From the NCBI RefSeq assembly GCF_018687555.1, contig NZ_CP061296.1:1054001-1118000 (forward strand): 64,000 nucleotides of DNA, written 5' to 3'. The notes beneath the pieces were generated by a model. The model saw nothing but the letters and a program-made list of their open reading frames with translations. It was not told the origin of the DNA and did no database searches. The position numbers were made by a program, and so were the translations under genes. Below, piece by piece: positions 57,008-64,000 of the stretch (positions are counted from its first letter, which is position 1; every line of letters begins with the position of its first letter). The stretch comes from Polynucleobacter sp. MWH-P3-07-1. Lineage in GTDB: Bacteria > Pseudomonadota > Gammaproteobacteria > Burkholderiales > Burkholderiaceae.

Positions 57008-59467
57008 ATGAAACGCTTTTTAGAATTCAAAGGAATTACCCCCATCATCAGGATCATGCTCTTGGCGGTGGGAGCCCTGCTAGCAATCGCTGCTTTTGCG
57101 ATTGTCTTTTATCTAGTCTCGGCTCAGTCTAACGTTTCTGGCAAACGGACCCTCAGGGGTTTAGGTGACGATGTTGTCATTAGCTTTGATCAGGCCGACA
57201 TTCCTCATATCAAAGCCAATAACTCTGCCGATGCCTTATTTGCACTTGGCTATTTGCATGCCACTGAGCGCTCATGGCAAATGGAAATGAATCGCCGTAT
57301 TGCGAGTGGTCGCCTCTCTGAAATTCTGGGAAGTGAAACCGTTCCCGTCGATCGATTTTTAAGAACCCTTGGCATTAAACATGCTGCTGAAAGACAGTAC
57401 GATCGATACCCTGTTGCAGCCAAGCGTTTGTTACAAGCCTATGCCGATGGTGTTAATACGGGGAATGCCCAATTGGGCTGGGCTTTACCCATTGAATATT
57501 TTCTCACTGGATCTAAACCGGGTTACTGGACTCCCAGCGATAGTTTAGCTTGGATGCTCATGATGAGTTTGGATCTTGGAGGCAATTGGCAACGTGAAGT
57601 GGAGCGCTTCGAGCTTGCACAATATCTCAGCACCAAAGAGGTCTGGGATGTCATGCCGCCCTACGACTCTGGTGAGCAAGTTACTAAGATGGACTTTGCT
57701 AAGTTGTATCAAGACCTGGGCATCTATAAGCAAGCGAAACAAGATCAGCAAAGCAAAGTCCCCATGAGTTCTGCCATGAAGATGGCAATGGAATATTTTC
57801 CAGGGGGTCAAGAAGGCATCGGTTCAAATAACTGGGCGATTGCCGGCAAACATACCGATACCGGAAAACCTTTATTAGCAAATGACCCACACCTGGGCTT
57901 ATCAGCGCCATCCGTCTGGTACTTTGCTCATCTCGATGCGCCTGGACTGAATGTCATGGGCGGCACACTACCAGGCATTCCGGCGGTGATTCTGGGTAGA
58001 ACTGACAAACTGGCGTGGAGCTTTACCAACACCAATCCCGATGTACAAGATCTTTATATCGAGCAGATTGATGCGAAAAATCCCGTGATGTATCGGGGCC
58101 CAGATAAACAACTTCCCTTTAGAGTTCGTCAAGAGATCATTGATGTTAAAGATTCTGAGCCCGTGCGCTTCTTAGTCAAAGAGACTCGTCATGGTCCAGT
58201 CATTTCGGATAGCTTCTCCAAACTCAAAAACATTATTAATACCGACAAGTTTGCAATGGCCTTACGCTGGACTGCGCTTGATGAAGAAAATCAATCCGTT
58301 GCTGGTCTGCTAGAAATGAATCGTGCTGGCAGTATCGATGAGTTCAAAAAAGCCTTGCGCCAAAATTACGCTCCAATGCAAAACGTCGTCCTAGCAGACC
58401 TTGAAGGCAATATTGCTTATCAGGCTGCCGGCGTGGCACCCAAAAGAATTCTGAATCAAGGTCTGTACGGTGTGGCTCCAGCGCCTGGCTGGGACAAGCA
58501 ATATGACTGGACTGGCTATATTCCATTTGATCAACTGCCTGCTAGCACCAATCCTGAGCAAGGTTGGATTGCTACAGCCAACCAAGAGATTATTGCAAGC
58601 AACAACCCTAATCCACTAACAGCAGACTGGGATTTTCCAGCGCGCTATGACCGAATTGTTCAGCTAATTAAGGCCAAAGACATTCACAATATGGATAGCA
58701 TGAAAGCCATGCAGAGTGATACACTCTCCTTGGGCAATACGCCAATGCTGGGGCTCTTTAAGTCGATTCAATCCAATCATCCTCTGGCTGCACAAGCGCA
58801 AGCTCTCAGTAAAGATTTTGATGGTGACATGAAGAAAGATAGTGTTGGAGCGCTCGTCTTCAGCGCCTGGGCAGATCAACTCACGCGTCAACTCTTTGGG
58901 CGCTTAGGTAATTTGTTTACTGAATATTACGGTCCACGCAGCTTTAGACAATCTCTACTCGTGCAACTGAGAAACCCCGATAGCCCATGGTGTGATAACT
59001 CAAAAACAGCCAATGTCGAAACTTGCGCCGACGCTGCCAATATTGCTTTTGATAAGGCCTTAGATCAACTGAGCAACCAATTTGGCAATGATCCCAAAAA
59101 TTGGATCTATGGCAAGGCGCATATTGCAATCTCAGAGCATCGCCCTTTTAGTCAAGTACCATTTCTGGCGAAGATCTTTGATCTAGAGATCCCTGTGCCT
59201 GGCGATAACTACACTATTAATGTCGGGCGTCTAGAGTTAATGAACTCTTCCAATCCATTTGAAACCAAACAGGCGCCTAGCTTGAGGGCCATTTATGATT
59301 TATCGGACCTAGAAAAGTCTCTTTTTATTTACCAGACCGGCCAATCAGGCTGGGTCCAAAGTCAACGATATCGCAATATGCAGCCGCTCTGGGCCAATGG
59401 GGAGTACCTACCCTTGCAGATGAAACCAGAGAAGATCGATCGTCAGCTTGAACTGAATCACCGCTAA
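57008..59467 (+). CDS. Penicillin acylase (Ntn-hydrolase) family protein
   Basis: An 819-residue Ntn-hydrolase related to penicillin, cephalosporin and acyl-homoserine-lactone acylases. An N-terminal membrane segment (about 15-37) should anchor it to the inner membrane facing the periplasm. The alpha chain carries ALGYLHATERSWQMEMNRR. A linker ends at the autocleavage site EGIGSNNWAIAG, where Ser273 would become the N-terminal nucleophile. The beta chain has ANDPHLGLSAPSVWYFAHLD. The natural substrate is unknown. It stands alone. Confidence 0.85.
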   Translation: MKRFLEFKGITPIIRIMLLAVGALLAIAAFAIVFYLVSAQSNVSGKRTLRGLGDDVVISFDQADIPHIKANNSADALFALGYLHATERSWQMEMNRRIASGRLSEILGSETVPVDRFLRTLGIKHAAERQYDRYPVAAKRLLQAYADGVNTGNAQLGWALPIEYFLTGSKPGYWTPSDSLAWMLMMSLDLGGNWQREVERFELAQYLSTKEVWDVMPPYDSGEQVTKMDFAKLYQDLGIYKQAKQDQQSKVPMSSAMKMAMEYFPGGQEGIGSNNWAIAGKHTDTGKPLLANDPHLGLSAPSVWYFAHLDAPGLNVMGGTLPGIPAVILGRTDKLAWSFTNTNPDVQDLYIEQIDAKNPVMYRGPDKQLPFRVRQEIIDVKDSEPVRFLVKETRHGPVISDSFSKLKNIINTDKFAMALRWTALDEENQSVAGLLEMNRAGSIDEFKKALRQNYAPMQNVVLADLEGNIAYQAAGVAPKRILNQGLYGVAPAPGWDKQYDWTGYIPFDQLPASTNPEQGWIATANQEIIASNNPNPLTADWDFPARYDRIVQLIKAKDIHNMDSMKAMQSDTLSLGNTPMLGLFKSIQSNHPLAAQAQALSKDFDGDMKKDSVGALVFSAWADQLTRQLFGRLGNLFTEYYGPRSFRQSLLVQLRNPDSPWCDNSKTANVETCADAANIAFDKALDQLSNQFGNDPKNWIYGKAHIAISEHRPFSQVPFLAKIFDLEIPVPGDNYTINVGRLELMNSSNPFETKQAPSLRAIYDLSDLEKSLFIYQTGQSGWVQSQRYRNMQPLWANGEYLPLQMKPEKIDRQLELNHR

Positions 59468-59531
59468 AAATTGGCGATGCGTCATTTAAGCTGTTTAGAA
59501 TAAGATCATCACACTAATAACAGAAATTACC

Positions 59532-59939
59532 ATGAAAAAATTGTCATACCTCACTACCTTTGCCGTTCTCTCAATGCTCCCAATCATGAGTGCTGTTGCC
59601 GCTTGGCAAGAGCTGGGTTACAACGAGCTCATGAGCGTGTCAGTAGATGTCGAAACACTCCAACGCACTGGTGATAAAGCCCAAATCATGTCGCTGTTGA
59701 ATTTCAAGAAACCTGGTGAAAATCAGCAGACTAAAGCGCCTGTGAATTCCATCATTGGCTTAAATGAATTCAATTGCTCCAACGCAACTTATCGACCAAT
59801 TGAGTTCAAAGAATTCGGTGGTAAGAATGGTGGCGGCAAACTGGTTTCTACCAACCCTACTCCTGACAGTCCTTACGAAGCTGTACCTCAAAACTCTTGG
59901 CAAGCTGGAGTCTTTAACGTTGCCTGCCGCAGCAAGTAA
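59532..59939 (+). CDS. Exported surface-adhesin E-like protein
   Basis: A 135-residue exported protein with a signal peptide (about 1-23, cleavage near AVAA), then WQELGYNELMSVSVDVETLQ and NEFNCSNATYRPIEFKEFGG. This pattern resembles the adhesin E / surface-adhesin family, in which two Cys frame the C-terminal half; here they lie in FNCSNA and VACRSK. Binding partner is unknown. The next gene overlaps its end by 20 bases. Confidence 0.7.
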   Translation: MKKLSYLTTFAVLSMLPIMSAVAAWQELGYNELMSVSVDVETLQRTGDKAQIMSLLNFKKPGENQQTKAPVNSIIGLNEFNCSNATYRPIEFKEFGGKNGGGKLVSTNPTPDSPYEAVPQNSWQAGVFNVACRSK

Positions 59940-60291
59940 CAACTGCTTCGTTCGCGTCCTGGTCATCAGGCTATGGGTCCCTCTGCTATGTATCGCTCTC
60001 CTCAATGGCTGTGCTGCCCCACTTGCCGCTATTGGTAGCTCTGCTGGAAGCACCGTCACTGCAACAGCGGCAGCCTACCCAGTAACAACTGCCAGTGCAG
60101 CAACCTCAGTGGCTACTGGTAAGTCGCCGCTAGAGCATGCTGTCTCTGCAGCAACTAAAAAGGAATGCAATTTTTTCAATGTCGTGGACTCAAAGCCCAT
60201 TTGTATTGATAAAGCATTCCCGCCTATTACCGATAAAAGCGAGCTTTACTTGGGGCCAGCAGACACTAGCTCAAGCGCAAATTCTCAATAA
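59920..60291 (+). CDS. Small Ala-rich lipoprotein of unknown function
   Basis: The frame is open from 59764 but most of the upstream part lies inside the preceding gene. I place the start at the TTG at 59920, with GGAG nine bases before it, giving 123 residues. A hydrophobic signal (VLVIRLWVPLLCIALLNGC) ends in lipobox LNGC, then an Ala/Thr/Ser-rich stretch and a C-terminal part with ECNFFNVVDSKPIC. No family recognised. Start choice is uncertain; the lipoprotein reading is fairly secure. Confidence 0.55.
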   Translation: MPAAASNNCFVRVLVIRLWVPLLCIALLNGCAAPLAAIGSSAGSTVTATAAAYPVTTASAATSVATGKSPLEHAVSAATKKECNFFNVVDSKPICIDKAFPPITDKSELYLGPADTSSSANSQ

Positions 60292-60330
60292 GCCCTGCCC
60301 AAATTACCTACCTAGGTCTAAAATCATCCT

Positions 60331-61185
60331 ATGACATCTGAAAACTACTACCTCACACTCACCTGCCCCAATAAACCTGGCATCGTTGCCGCTGTTTCTA
60401 CCTATATCTTTCAAGCTGGTGGCGATATTGAAGAAGCGCAGCAGTTTGATGACAAGGCTTCCAAGCGTTTCTTCATGCGCGTGAGCTTTAGTTGTCCTGT
60501 AGATGCCGCTACTTTAAGGGCTGGTTTTGTTGAGATTGCCAAGCGCTTCGAGCTGACTTGGAATTTGCGTGCCGTTAAAGACCTCAAGCGCGTCTTAATC
60601 ATGGCCTCCAAACTCGACCACTGCCTAGTTGATCTGCTTTATCGTTGGCGCATTGGTGAACTCCCCATGATTATTTGCGGCATCGTCTCTAACCATCCGC
60701 GCGAGGTGTATTCCAGTATTGATTTCTTTGATATTCCCTTTTATCACCTGCCCGTCACCCCAGAAAACAAGCCCGAGCAAGAGGGCAAGCTACTCGATAT
60801 CATCGCCAAAGAAAAAGTCGATATGGTGATTCTGGCGCGCTATATGCAAATTTTGTCCGATCATCTTTCTAAAGAATTAACGGGTCGTTGTATTAACGTG
60901 CATCACTCATTCCTGCCTAGCTTCAAAGGGGCTAAGCCCTATCACCAAGCCCACGCGCGAGGCATCAAGCTGATCGGGGCGACCGCTCACTTTGTCACCA
61001 GTGATCTTGATGAGGGCCCTATCATTGAACAGGACGTCACACGCGTCACCCATGGTGATACTCCAGATGATTTAGTGCGCAAAGGTCGCGATCTAGAGCG
61101 CACAGTTTTGTCTCGTGCTCTGCGCTATTACTTGCATGACCGCGTCTTGAATAACGGAGCTACTTCAGTGGTTTTCTCAGACTAA
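60331..61185 (+). CDS. purU: Formyltetrahydrofolate deformylase
   Basis: Hydrolyses 10-formyltetrahydrofolate to formate and tetrahydrofolate, balancing one-carbon pools. The 284 residues have an N-terminal ACT domain (YYLTLTCPNKPGIVAAVSTY) and a C-terminal formyltransferase-like domain with ARYMQILSDHL, INVHHSFLPSFKGAKPYHQA and the catalytic His/Asp region TAHFVTSDLDEGPIIEQD. The formate it releases could feed the formate dehydrogenase encoded nearby. Its stop interlocks with that of soxA. Confidence 0.95.
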   Translation: MTSENYYLTLTCPNKPGIVAAVSTYIFQAGGDIEEAQQFDDKASKRFFMRVSFSCPVDAATLRAGFVEIAKRFELTWNLRAVKDLKRVLIMASKLDHCLVDLLYRWRIGELPMIICGIVSNHPREVYSSIDFFDIPFYHLPVTPENKPEQEGKLLDIIAKEKVDMVILARYMQILSDHLSKELTGRCINVHHSFLPSFKGAKPYHQAHARGIKLIGATAHFVTSDLDEGPIIEQDVTRVTHGDTPDDLVRKGRDLERTVLSRALRYYLHDRVLNNGATSVVFSD

Positions 61186-61952
61186 GGCCGGACTGCGGGC
61201 GTTTCGAGCGGCATACCTCTCGCCCGCAACATCAGAAACAGCTCTAGCTGAGCCATTTCAGTAGAACCGTATTCAAAGGGCTGAGCACGAACTCCATTCA
61301 TACAGTTCCGCAAGCGCCGCTCTAGTGAGCCAAGACTTTGCCATTCAATGCGGTAGATGGGGTATCCAGTGGGATGGGCTTGTGGAATGATGCTCCCTCC
61401 CAGCTTCAAACCAGCACGCTCTTCATGGCACTGAGCGCAAGAGAGATTGAGCTGACCCATGCGTTGATAGAACCAGTCATGCCCCTTTTTAAGATCGACC
61501 CGATTAACAGCCGTCTCATCAACGGCGATCGGCAATCCTTTGGACTGGGTTGCCACAAAAGCGGTAAGCGCTAAGAGCTCCTTGCTTTCGTAAGCAAACT
61601 TCGGTAGACCTTGATTGAATGCACGGCATTGATTGATTTGCCCCTCAAGGGTTTGCAATTTTCCAATGATCACCTTCGGGTAGTGGGTTGCTACTCCCTT
61701 CATGGATTGCGCAGATTCACCATGACATGAAGCGCAAGACTTTTGTTTAGGCCCAAGAACTTCCTTCCAAAGCGTTTGACCATCCATCAACCAGAAGAGC
61801 GCAGGATTGGCACTAGGATCATCCTGTAAGGCTTTATTTTCTGCAGACATAGATTCATAGCCCGATTGTCTGGCTGGAGTTTGCGCATCGGCAGTCACTA
61901 GGTAAGCGCTAGCAATCCCAATACAGCAGGCAATGATGCGGATGATTCTCAC
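61182..61952 (-). CDS. soxA: Sulfur oxidation c-type cytochrome SoxA, diheme type
   Basis: With SoxX forms the heterodimer that attaches thiosulfate to the SoxY cysteine in the periplasm. The 256 residues have a signal peptide (about 1-23), two heme-binding motifs CASCH (Cys73-His77) and CAQCH (Cys172-His176), and Cys217 in LRNCMNGVRA, a candidate for the catalytic Cys ligand. It ends LETPAVRP as in the family. GTG start overlapping the soxZ stop by 4 bases. Last gene of soxXYZA. Confidence 0.92.
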   Translation of the reverse strand: MRIIRIIACCIGIASAYLVTADAQTPARQSGYESMSAENKALQDDPSANPALFWLMDGQTLWKEVLGPKQKSCASCHGESAQSMKGVATHYPKVIIGKLQTLEGQINQCRAFNQGLPKFAYESKELLALTAFVATQSKGLPIAVDETAVNRVDLKKGHDWFYQRMGQLNLSCAQCHEERAGLKLGGSIIPQAHPTGYPIYRIEWQSLGSLERRLRNCMNGVRAQPFEYGSTEMAQLELFLMLRARGMPLETPAVRP

Positions 61953-62278
61953 GTAACCGTAATCTGAGCTTGATTCAGCGCTTCATAACCATCATCACCG
62001 GTCCATTCGAACTGGAGGGTTCCACTTTCGGTGGCGATCGTAGTGAAGATCACCATCGGGTTAGCACCAACGCCTGGATAAAAATCGGATTTGAATACCT
62101 CAACGCCGCCATAGGAGCAGGTGAAATTTCTGATGATGTCCCGCGGAATACGTTTACCGGTTTGGTCGTAACGAAAGCCGGTCTCCATATCATGTTGTGC
62201 AATTGCCCGAATCTCAATAATCTCACCCCGCTTGGCTTTATCAGGCATGGTGATGACGGTACGAGAGGTTTTGCTCAT
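61949..62278 (-). CDS. soxZ: Thiosulfate oxidation carrier complex protein SoxZ
   Basis: Partner of SoxY in the sulfur-carrier complex. The 109 residues contain KRGEIIEIRAIAQHDMETGF, DIIRNFTCSYGGVEVFKSDF and FEWTGDDGYEALNQAQITV, all standard. No signal peptide, as expected, because SoxZ is exported with SoxY. The ATG at 62278 overlaps the soxY stop by 4 bases; an upstream extension exists in frame but lies inside soxY. Confidence 0.93.
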   Translation of the reverse strand: MSKTSRTVITMPDKAKRGEIIEIRAIAQHDMETGFRYDQTGKRIPRDIIRNFTCSYGGVEVFKSDFYPGVGANPMVIFTTIATESGTLQFEWTGDDGYEALNQAQITVT

Positions 62279-62751
62279 GGCTCCTCCGTACAAGCAGAAG
62301 TAGTGACCATGGTTTGCACAGAGCTCTGCCAAAAACTACCATCGCTTAACTGAGCAATTGCCCAAACTTTCTGTGACTCAGCCAAGCGGACCCGAGTCGT
62401 AATATTGGCAGTACCTGAGCGAGGCGTTAGATAGGCGCTAAACACATTGGGTAGTGGATTACCCTCGGCAATGATATGAATCGCCTTAACGTAGTTTTGC
62501 TCGGTCATCGGGTTATCCACACCCACCTTCAGAACGACCAGATTGCCATTCTCTATCAATGGGGGAAGAACAAGTTTGACCTTGCCCTCATTTAAAGCAT
62601 TCGATCCAATGATTTTTTGAATGGCCTCTAGCGCTTCAGGCTTTTTTGCTAGAACCAATGATGGCTGTAAGCAGAAGGAAACACCAAGCAGCAATGCTTG
62701 AGTGAGCCAATCACGCCTTCCTACATTTTTTTTAGTCTGTATTGCACTCAT
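62275..62751 (-). CDS. soxY: SoxY-like sulfur carrier protein with atypical C-terminus
   Basis: SoxY carries sulfur intermediates on a C-terminal Cys in a flexible GGCGG arm. The 158 residues have a twin-Arg-like N-terminus (GRRDWLTQALLLG) with signal peptide (about 1-35) and a SoxY Ig-like domain (NGNLVVLKVGVDNPMTEQNY, YVKAIHIIAEGNPLPNVFSA). The C-terminus reads VTTSACTEEP, so one Cys is present four residues from the end but all flanking glycines are missing. The frame overlaps soxZ by 4 bases as in normal operons, so a simple frameshift is unlikely. Confidence 0.85.
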   Translation of the reverse strand: MSAIQTKKNVGRRDWLTQALLLGVSFCLQPSLVLAKKPEALEAIQKIIGSNALNEGKVKLVLPPLIENGNLVVLKVGVDNPMTEQNYVKAIHIIAEGNPLPNVFSAYLTPRSGTANITTRVRLAESQKVWAIAQLSDGSFWQSSVQTMVTTSACTEEP

Positions 62752-62755
62752 GTTT

Positions 62756-63214
62756 TTACTCAGTAGCTTTGGTTTTCAGGGTTTGTAAAAAGGCGATTAC
62801 GTCTTCGATCTCTTGTCCTGATAGTATCGTCTGACCTGCATATTTTGGTGCGACACGAGTGAATCCCTCGCTTCGGTAATACGCAGGCATGATGGTATTG
62901 GGATTGAAATAAGCTGGATTAACCAAGCGCGCCCTTAGTTGAGCTGCACTATAGTGGGCCACACTTGCCCCAAGCTCGGGAGCCAAATTTCCCTGAAATT
63001 GCTCCTCCGGAAACGGGCCGTTATGACACAAGATGCATAAGCCACTTTGTCTACTTAATACAATGGCGCGCCCTCGAGCGGGATCGCCTGCTTGACTTGA
63101 AAGGGGTTCGCTAATCGCGCCATTCACAATCGTGACTGCAGATACCAACTCTGCATAACCAAAGAAAAAGAGCGTGACTAGTAAATAGATTACTAATACA
63201 CGCCCTGTTCTCAT
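62756..63214 (-). CDS. soxX: Sulfur oxidation c-type cytochrome SoxX
   Basis: Monoheme partner of SoxA. The 152 residues have a signal peptide (about 1-26), one heme motif CILCH (Cys60-His64), and the SoxX signatures GNLAPELGASVAHYSAAQLR and NPNTIMPAYY with the likely axial Met. A C-terminal helix ILSGQEIEDVIAFLQTLK closes the cytochrome fold. It lies 4 bases before soxY and 29 bases after the hydroxylase gene. Confidence 0.93.
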   Translation of the reverse strand: MRTGRVLVIYLLVTLFFFGYAELVSAVTIVNGAISEPLSSQAGDPARGRAIVLSRQSGLCILCHNGPFPEEQFQGNLAPELGASVAHYSAAQLRARLVNPAYFNPNTIMPAYYRSEGFTRVAPKYAGQTILSGQEIEDVIAFLQTLKTKATE

Positions 63215-63243
63215 ACCAACTTCTAAAAAATGGCTAAGCTAAA

Positions 63244-64000
63244 TTAAACCAACTTAATGCCGCTATTTTTCAGAGGAACATCCCGATACCGTTTGCCAGT
63301 AGCACGATACAGCGCATTTAATACTGCTGGGGCAGCAACTGCAATCGTAGGCTCACCTACTCCGCCCCACTCGCTTCCACCACCCTGAATCAAGATGGTT
63401 TCTACTTTAGGCATCTGCCCTAAACGAATCGAGTTAAAGGTATCGAAGTTCTTTTGAACCACAGCACCATTCTCGATGGTGATTTCTTCTTCGAAAAGTG
63501 CAGATAAGCCAAACACGAATGAACCGGCCACTTGACGCTCAATCTGCGCAGGGTTCACGGCATAGCTTGGATCAGTTGCTGCCACAATGCGATGAATCTT
63601 CACTTCATTGCCATTCTTCACAGAGAGCTCACAGGCTGCAGCGACATAGCTACCGTAGGCCTTAATCTGTGCAATTCCGCGATGTACACCAGGAGCCGCA
63701 GGCTTAGTCCAGCCGATACCGTCTGCAGCCGCTTGGAGTACCGCCATATTACGGGGATACTTTTGCATGTGCTTCAGGCGGAATTGAACTGCATCCATAC
63801 CGACTGCTTCAGCCAACTCATCCATAAAAGTTTCGATATAGATAGCGTTCTGATTGACGTTCACACCACGCCAGAAGCCTGGGGGAACATGGGTATTGCG
63901 CATCGCGTGGTCGACGTTCAAGTTATCAAAGCTATAACCAAAACCGTGCTCACCTTGTGGGTCGTAGCCTTGGAATACTGCTGGGTCTTTTCCTTGGTTG
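63244..64000 (-). CDS. Molybdenum hydroxylase large subunit (isoquinoline 1-oxidoreductase beta type), 3' part
   Basis: The reading frame is open through the right edge, so only the C-terminal part (about 251 codons) is seen. Blocks VPPGFWRGVNVNQNAIYIET and the C-terminal GGSEWGGVGEPTIAVAAPAV, with the catalytic Glu in GVGEP, match xanthine dehydrogenase/IorB-type subunits that bind molybdopterin cytosine dinucleotide. The GFWR form suggests the IorB group, which often uses a cytochrome c partner. It is upstream of soxX on the same strand. The actual start lies outside the window. Confidence 0.88.
   Translation of the reverse strand, partial: NQGKDPAVFQGYDPQGEHGFGYSFDNLNVDHAMRNTHVPPGFWRGVNVNQNAIYIETFMDELAEAVGMDAVQFRLKHMQKYPRNMAVLQAAADGIGWTKPAAPGVHRGIAQIKAYGSYVAAACELSVKNGNEVKIHRIVAATDPSYAVNPAQIERQVAGSFVFGLSALFEEEITIENGAVVQKNFDTFNSIRLGQMPKVETILIQGGGSEWGGVGEPTIAVAAPAVLNALYRATGKRYRDVPLKNSGIKLV

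Noticed and set aside
62279..62332. An 18-residue N-terminal extension of SoxZ.
   Set aside because: It lies inside soxY, and SoxZ proteins begin near MSKT; the ATGA overlap with soxY marks the normal start.

Overview
The window looks like ordinary chromosome from a small-genome freshwater betaproteobacterium of the Burkholderiaceae. Polynucleobacter is my best guess, from remembered gene order and protein sequence rather than a search. Pointers are the order rpsO-pnp-quinone oxidoreductase-tpiA-secG-tRNA-Leu-nuoABCD, the sigma factor/DUF3619/DUF3106/RDD block, a Bug-type binding protein, a Sox cluster and very tight packing. No gene-free stretch exceeds about 300 bases. I see no prophage, insertion sequence, CRISPR array or rRNA.

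Layout. 0-8 kb (minus strand): rpsO, pnp, a quinone oxidoreductase, tpiA, secG, tRNA-Leu(GAG) and the start of the complex I operon (nuoABCD). 8-15.5 kb: a SYLF lipid-binding protein, then minus-strand leuA, pssA, psd, ilvC, ilvH and ilvI. leuA has a leucine-rich leader peptide and an attenuator; ilvI has a foldable leader. 15.5-17.8 kb (plus): sigma factor, likely anti-sigma partner, DUF3106 and RDD membrane protein. 17.8-21.3 kb (minus): a four-gene MCE lipid-transport operon. 21.4-29.1 kb: tRNA-Arg, greB, the yicC-gmk-rpoZ-spoT operon, and divergent rph-rdgB-hemW. 29.1-36.5 kb: pgi, phosphomannomutase and nadA-nadC, with three toxin-antitoxin loci in the gaps (MazEF, CcdAB and a RelE/HigA-type pair whose toxin has an in-frame stop). 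36.5-39.6 kb: a membrane-anchored TAXI-type binding protein and nadB. 39.7-50 kb: an NAD-dependent molybdenum formate dehydrogenase (fdsA plus a fused FdsG-FdsB), a frameshifted DUF1080 gene, a mocA-like/xdhC/Bug operon, a 1-Cys peroxiredoxin and modA. 50-60 kb: acs, class I fumarase, murI, a tonB-exbB-exbD operon, a penicillin-acylase-family protein and two small exported proteins. 60.3-64 kb: purU, then soxX-soxY-soxZ-soxA and the 3' part of a molybdenum hydroxylase large subunit running off the right edge.

How the genes work together. Branched-chain amino acid synthesis (ilvIHC, leuA) sits with phospholipid head-group synthesis (pssA, psd). Quinolinate-based NAD synthesis is complete (nadB, nadA, nadC). 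Molybdenum recurs: molybdate binding (ModA), cofactor cytidylylation (MocA-like), insertion chaperone (XdhC), and two client enzymes (FdsA and the hydroxylase at the right edge). Formate oxidation, acetate activation and Sox thiosulfate oxidation suggest a heterotroph supplementing energy from small organic acids and reduced sulfur.

Most worth a second look: the compact leuA attenuator with a probably leaderless leader peptide; the nonsense-interrupted toxin beside an intact antitoxin and operator-like palindrome; a SoxY whose C-terminus lacks the GGCGG carrier arm; the FdsG-FdsB fusion without fdsC or fdsD nearby; and the uncharacterised sigma factor module.
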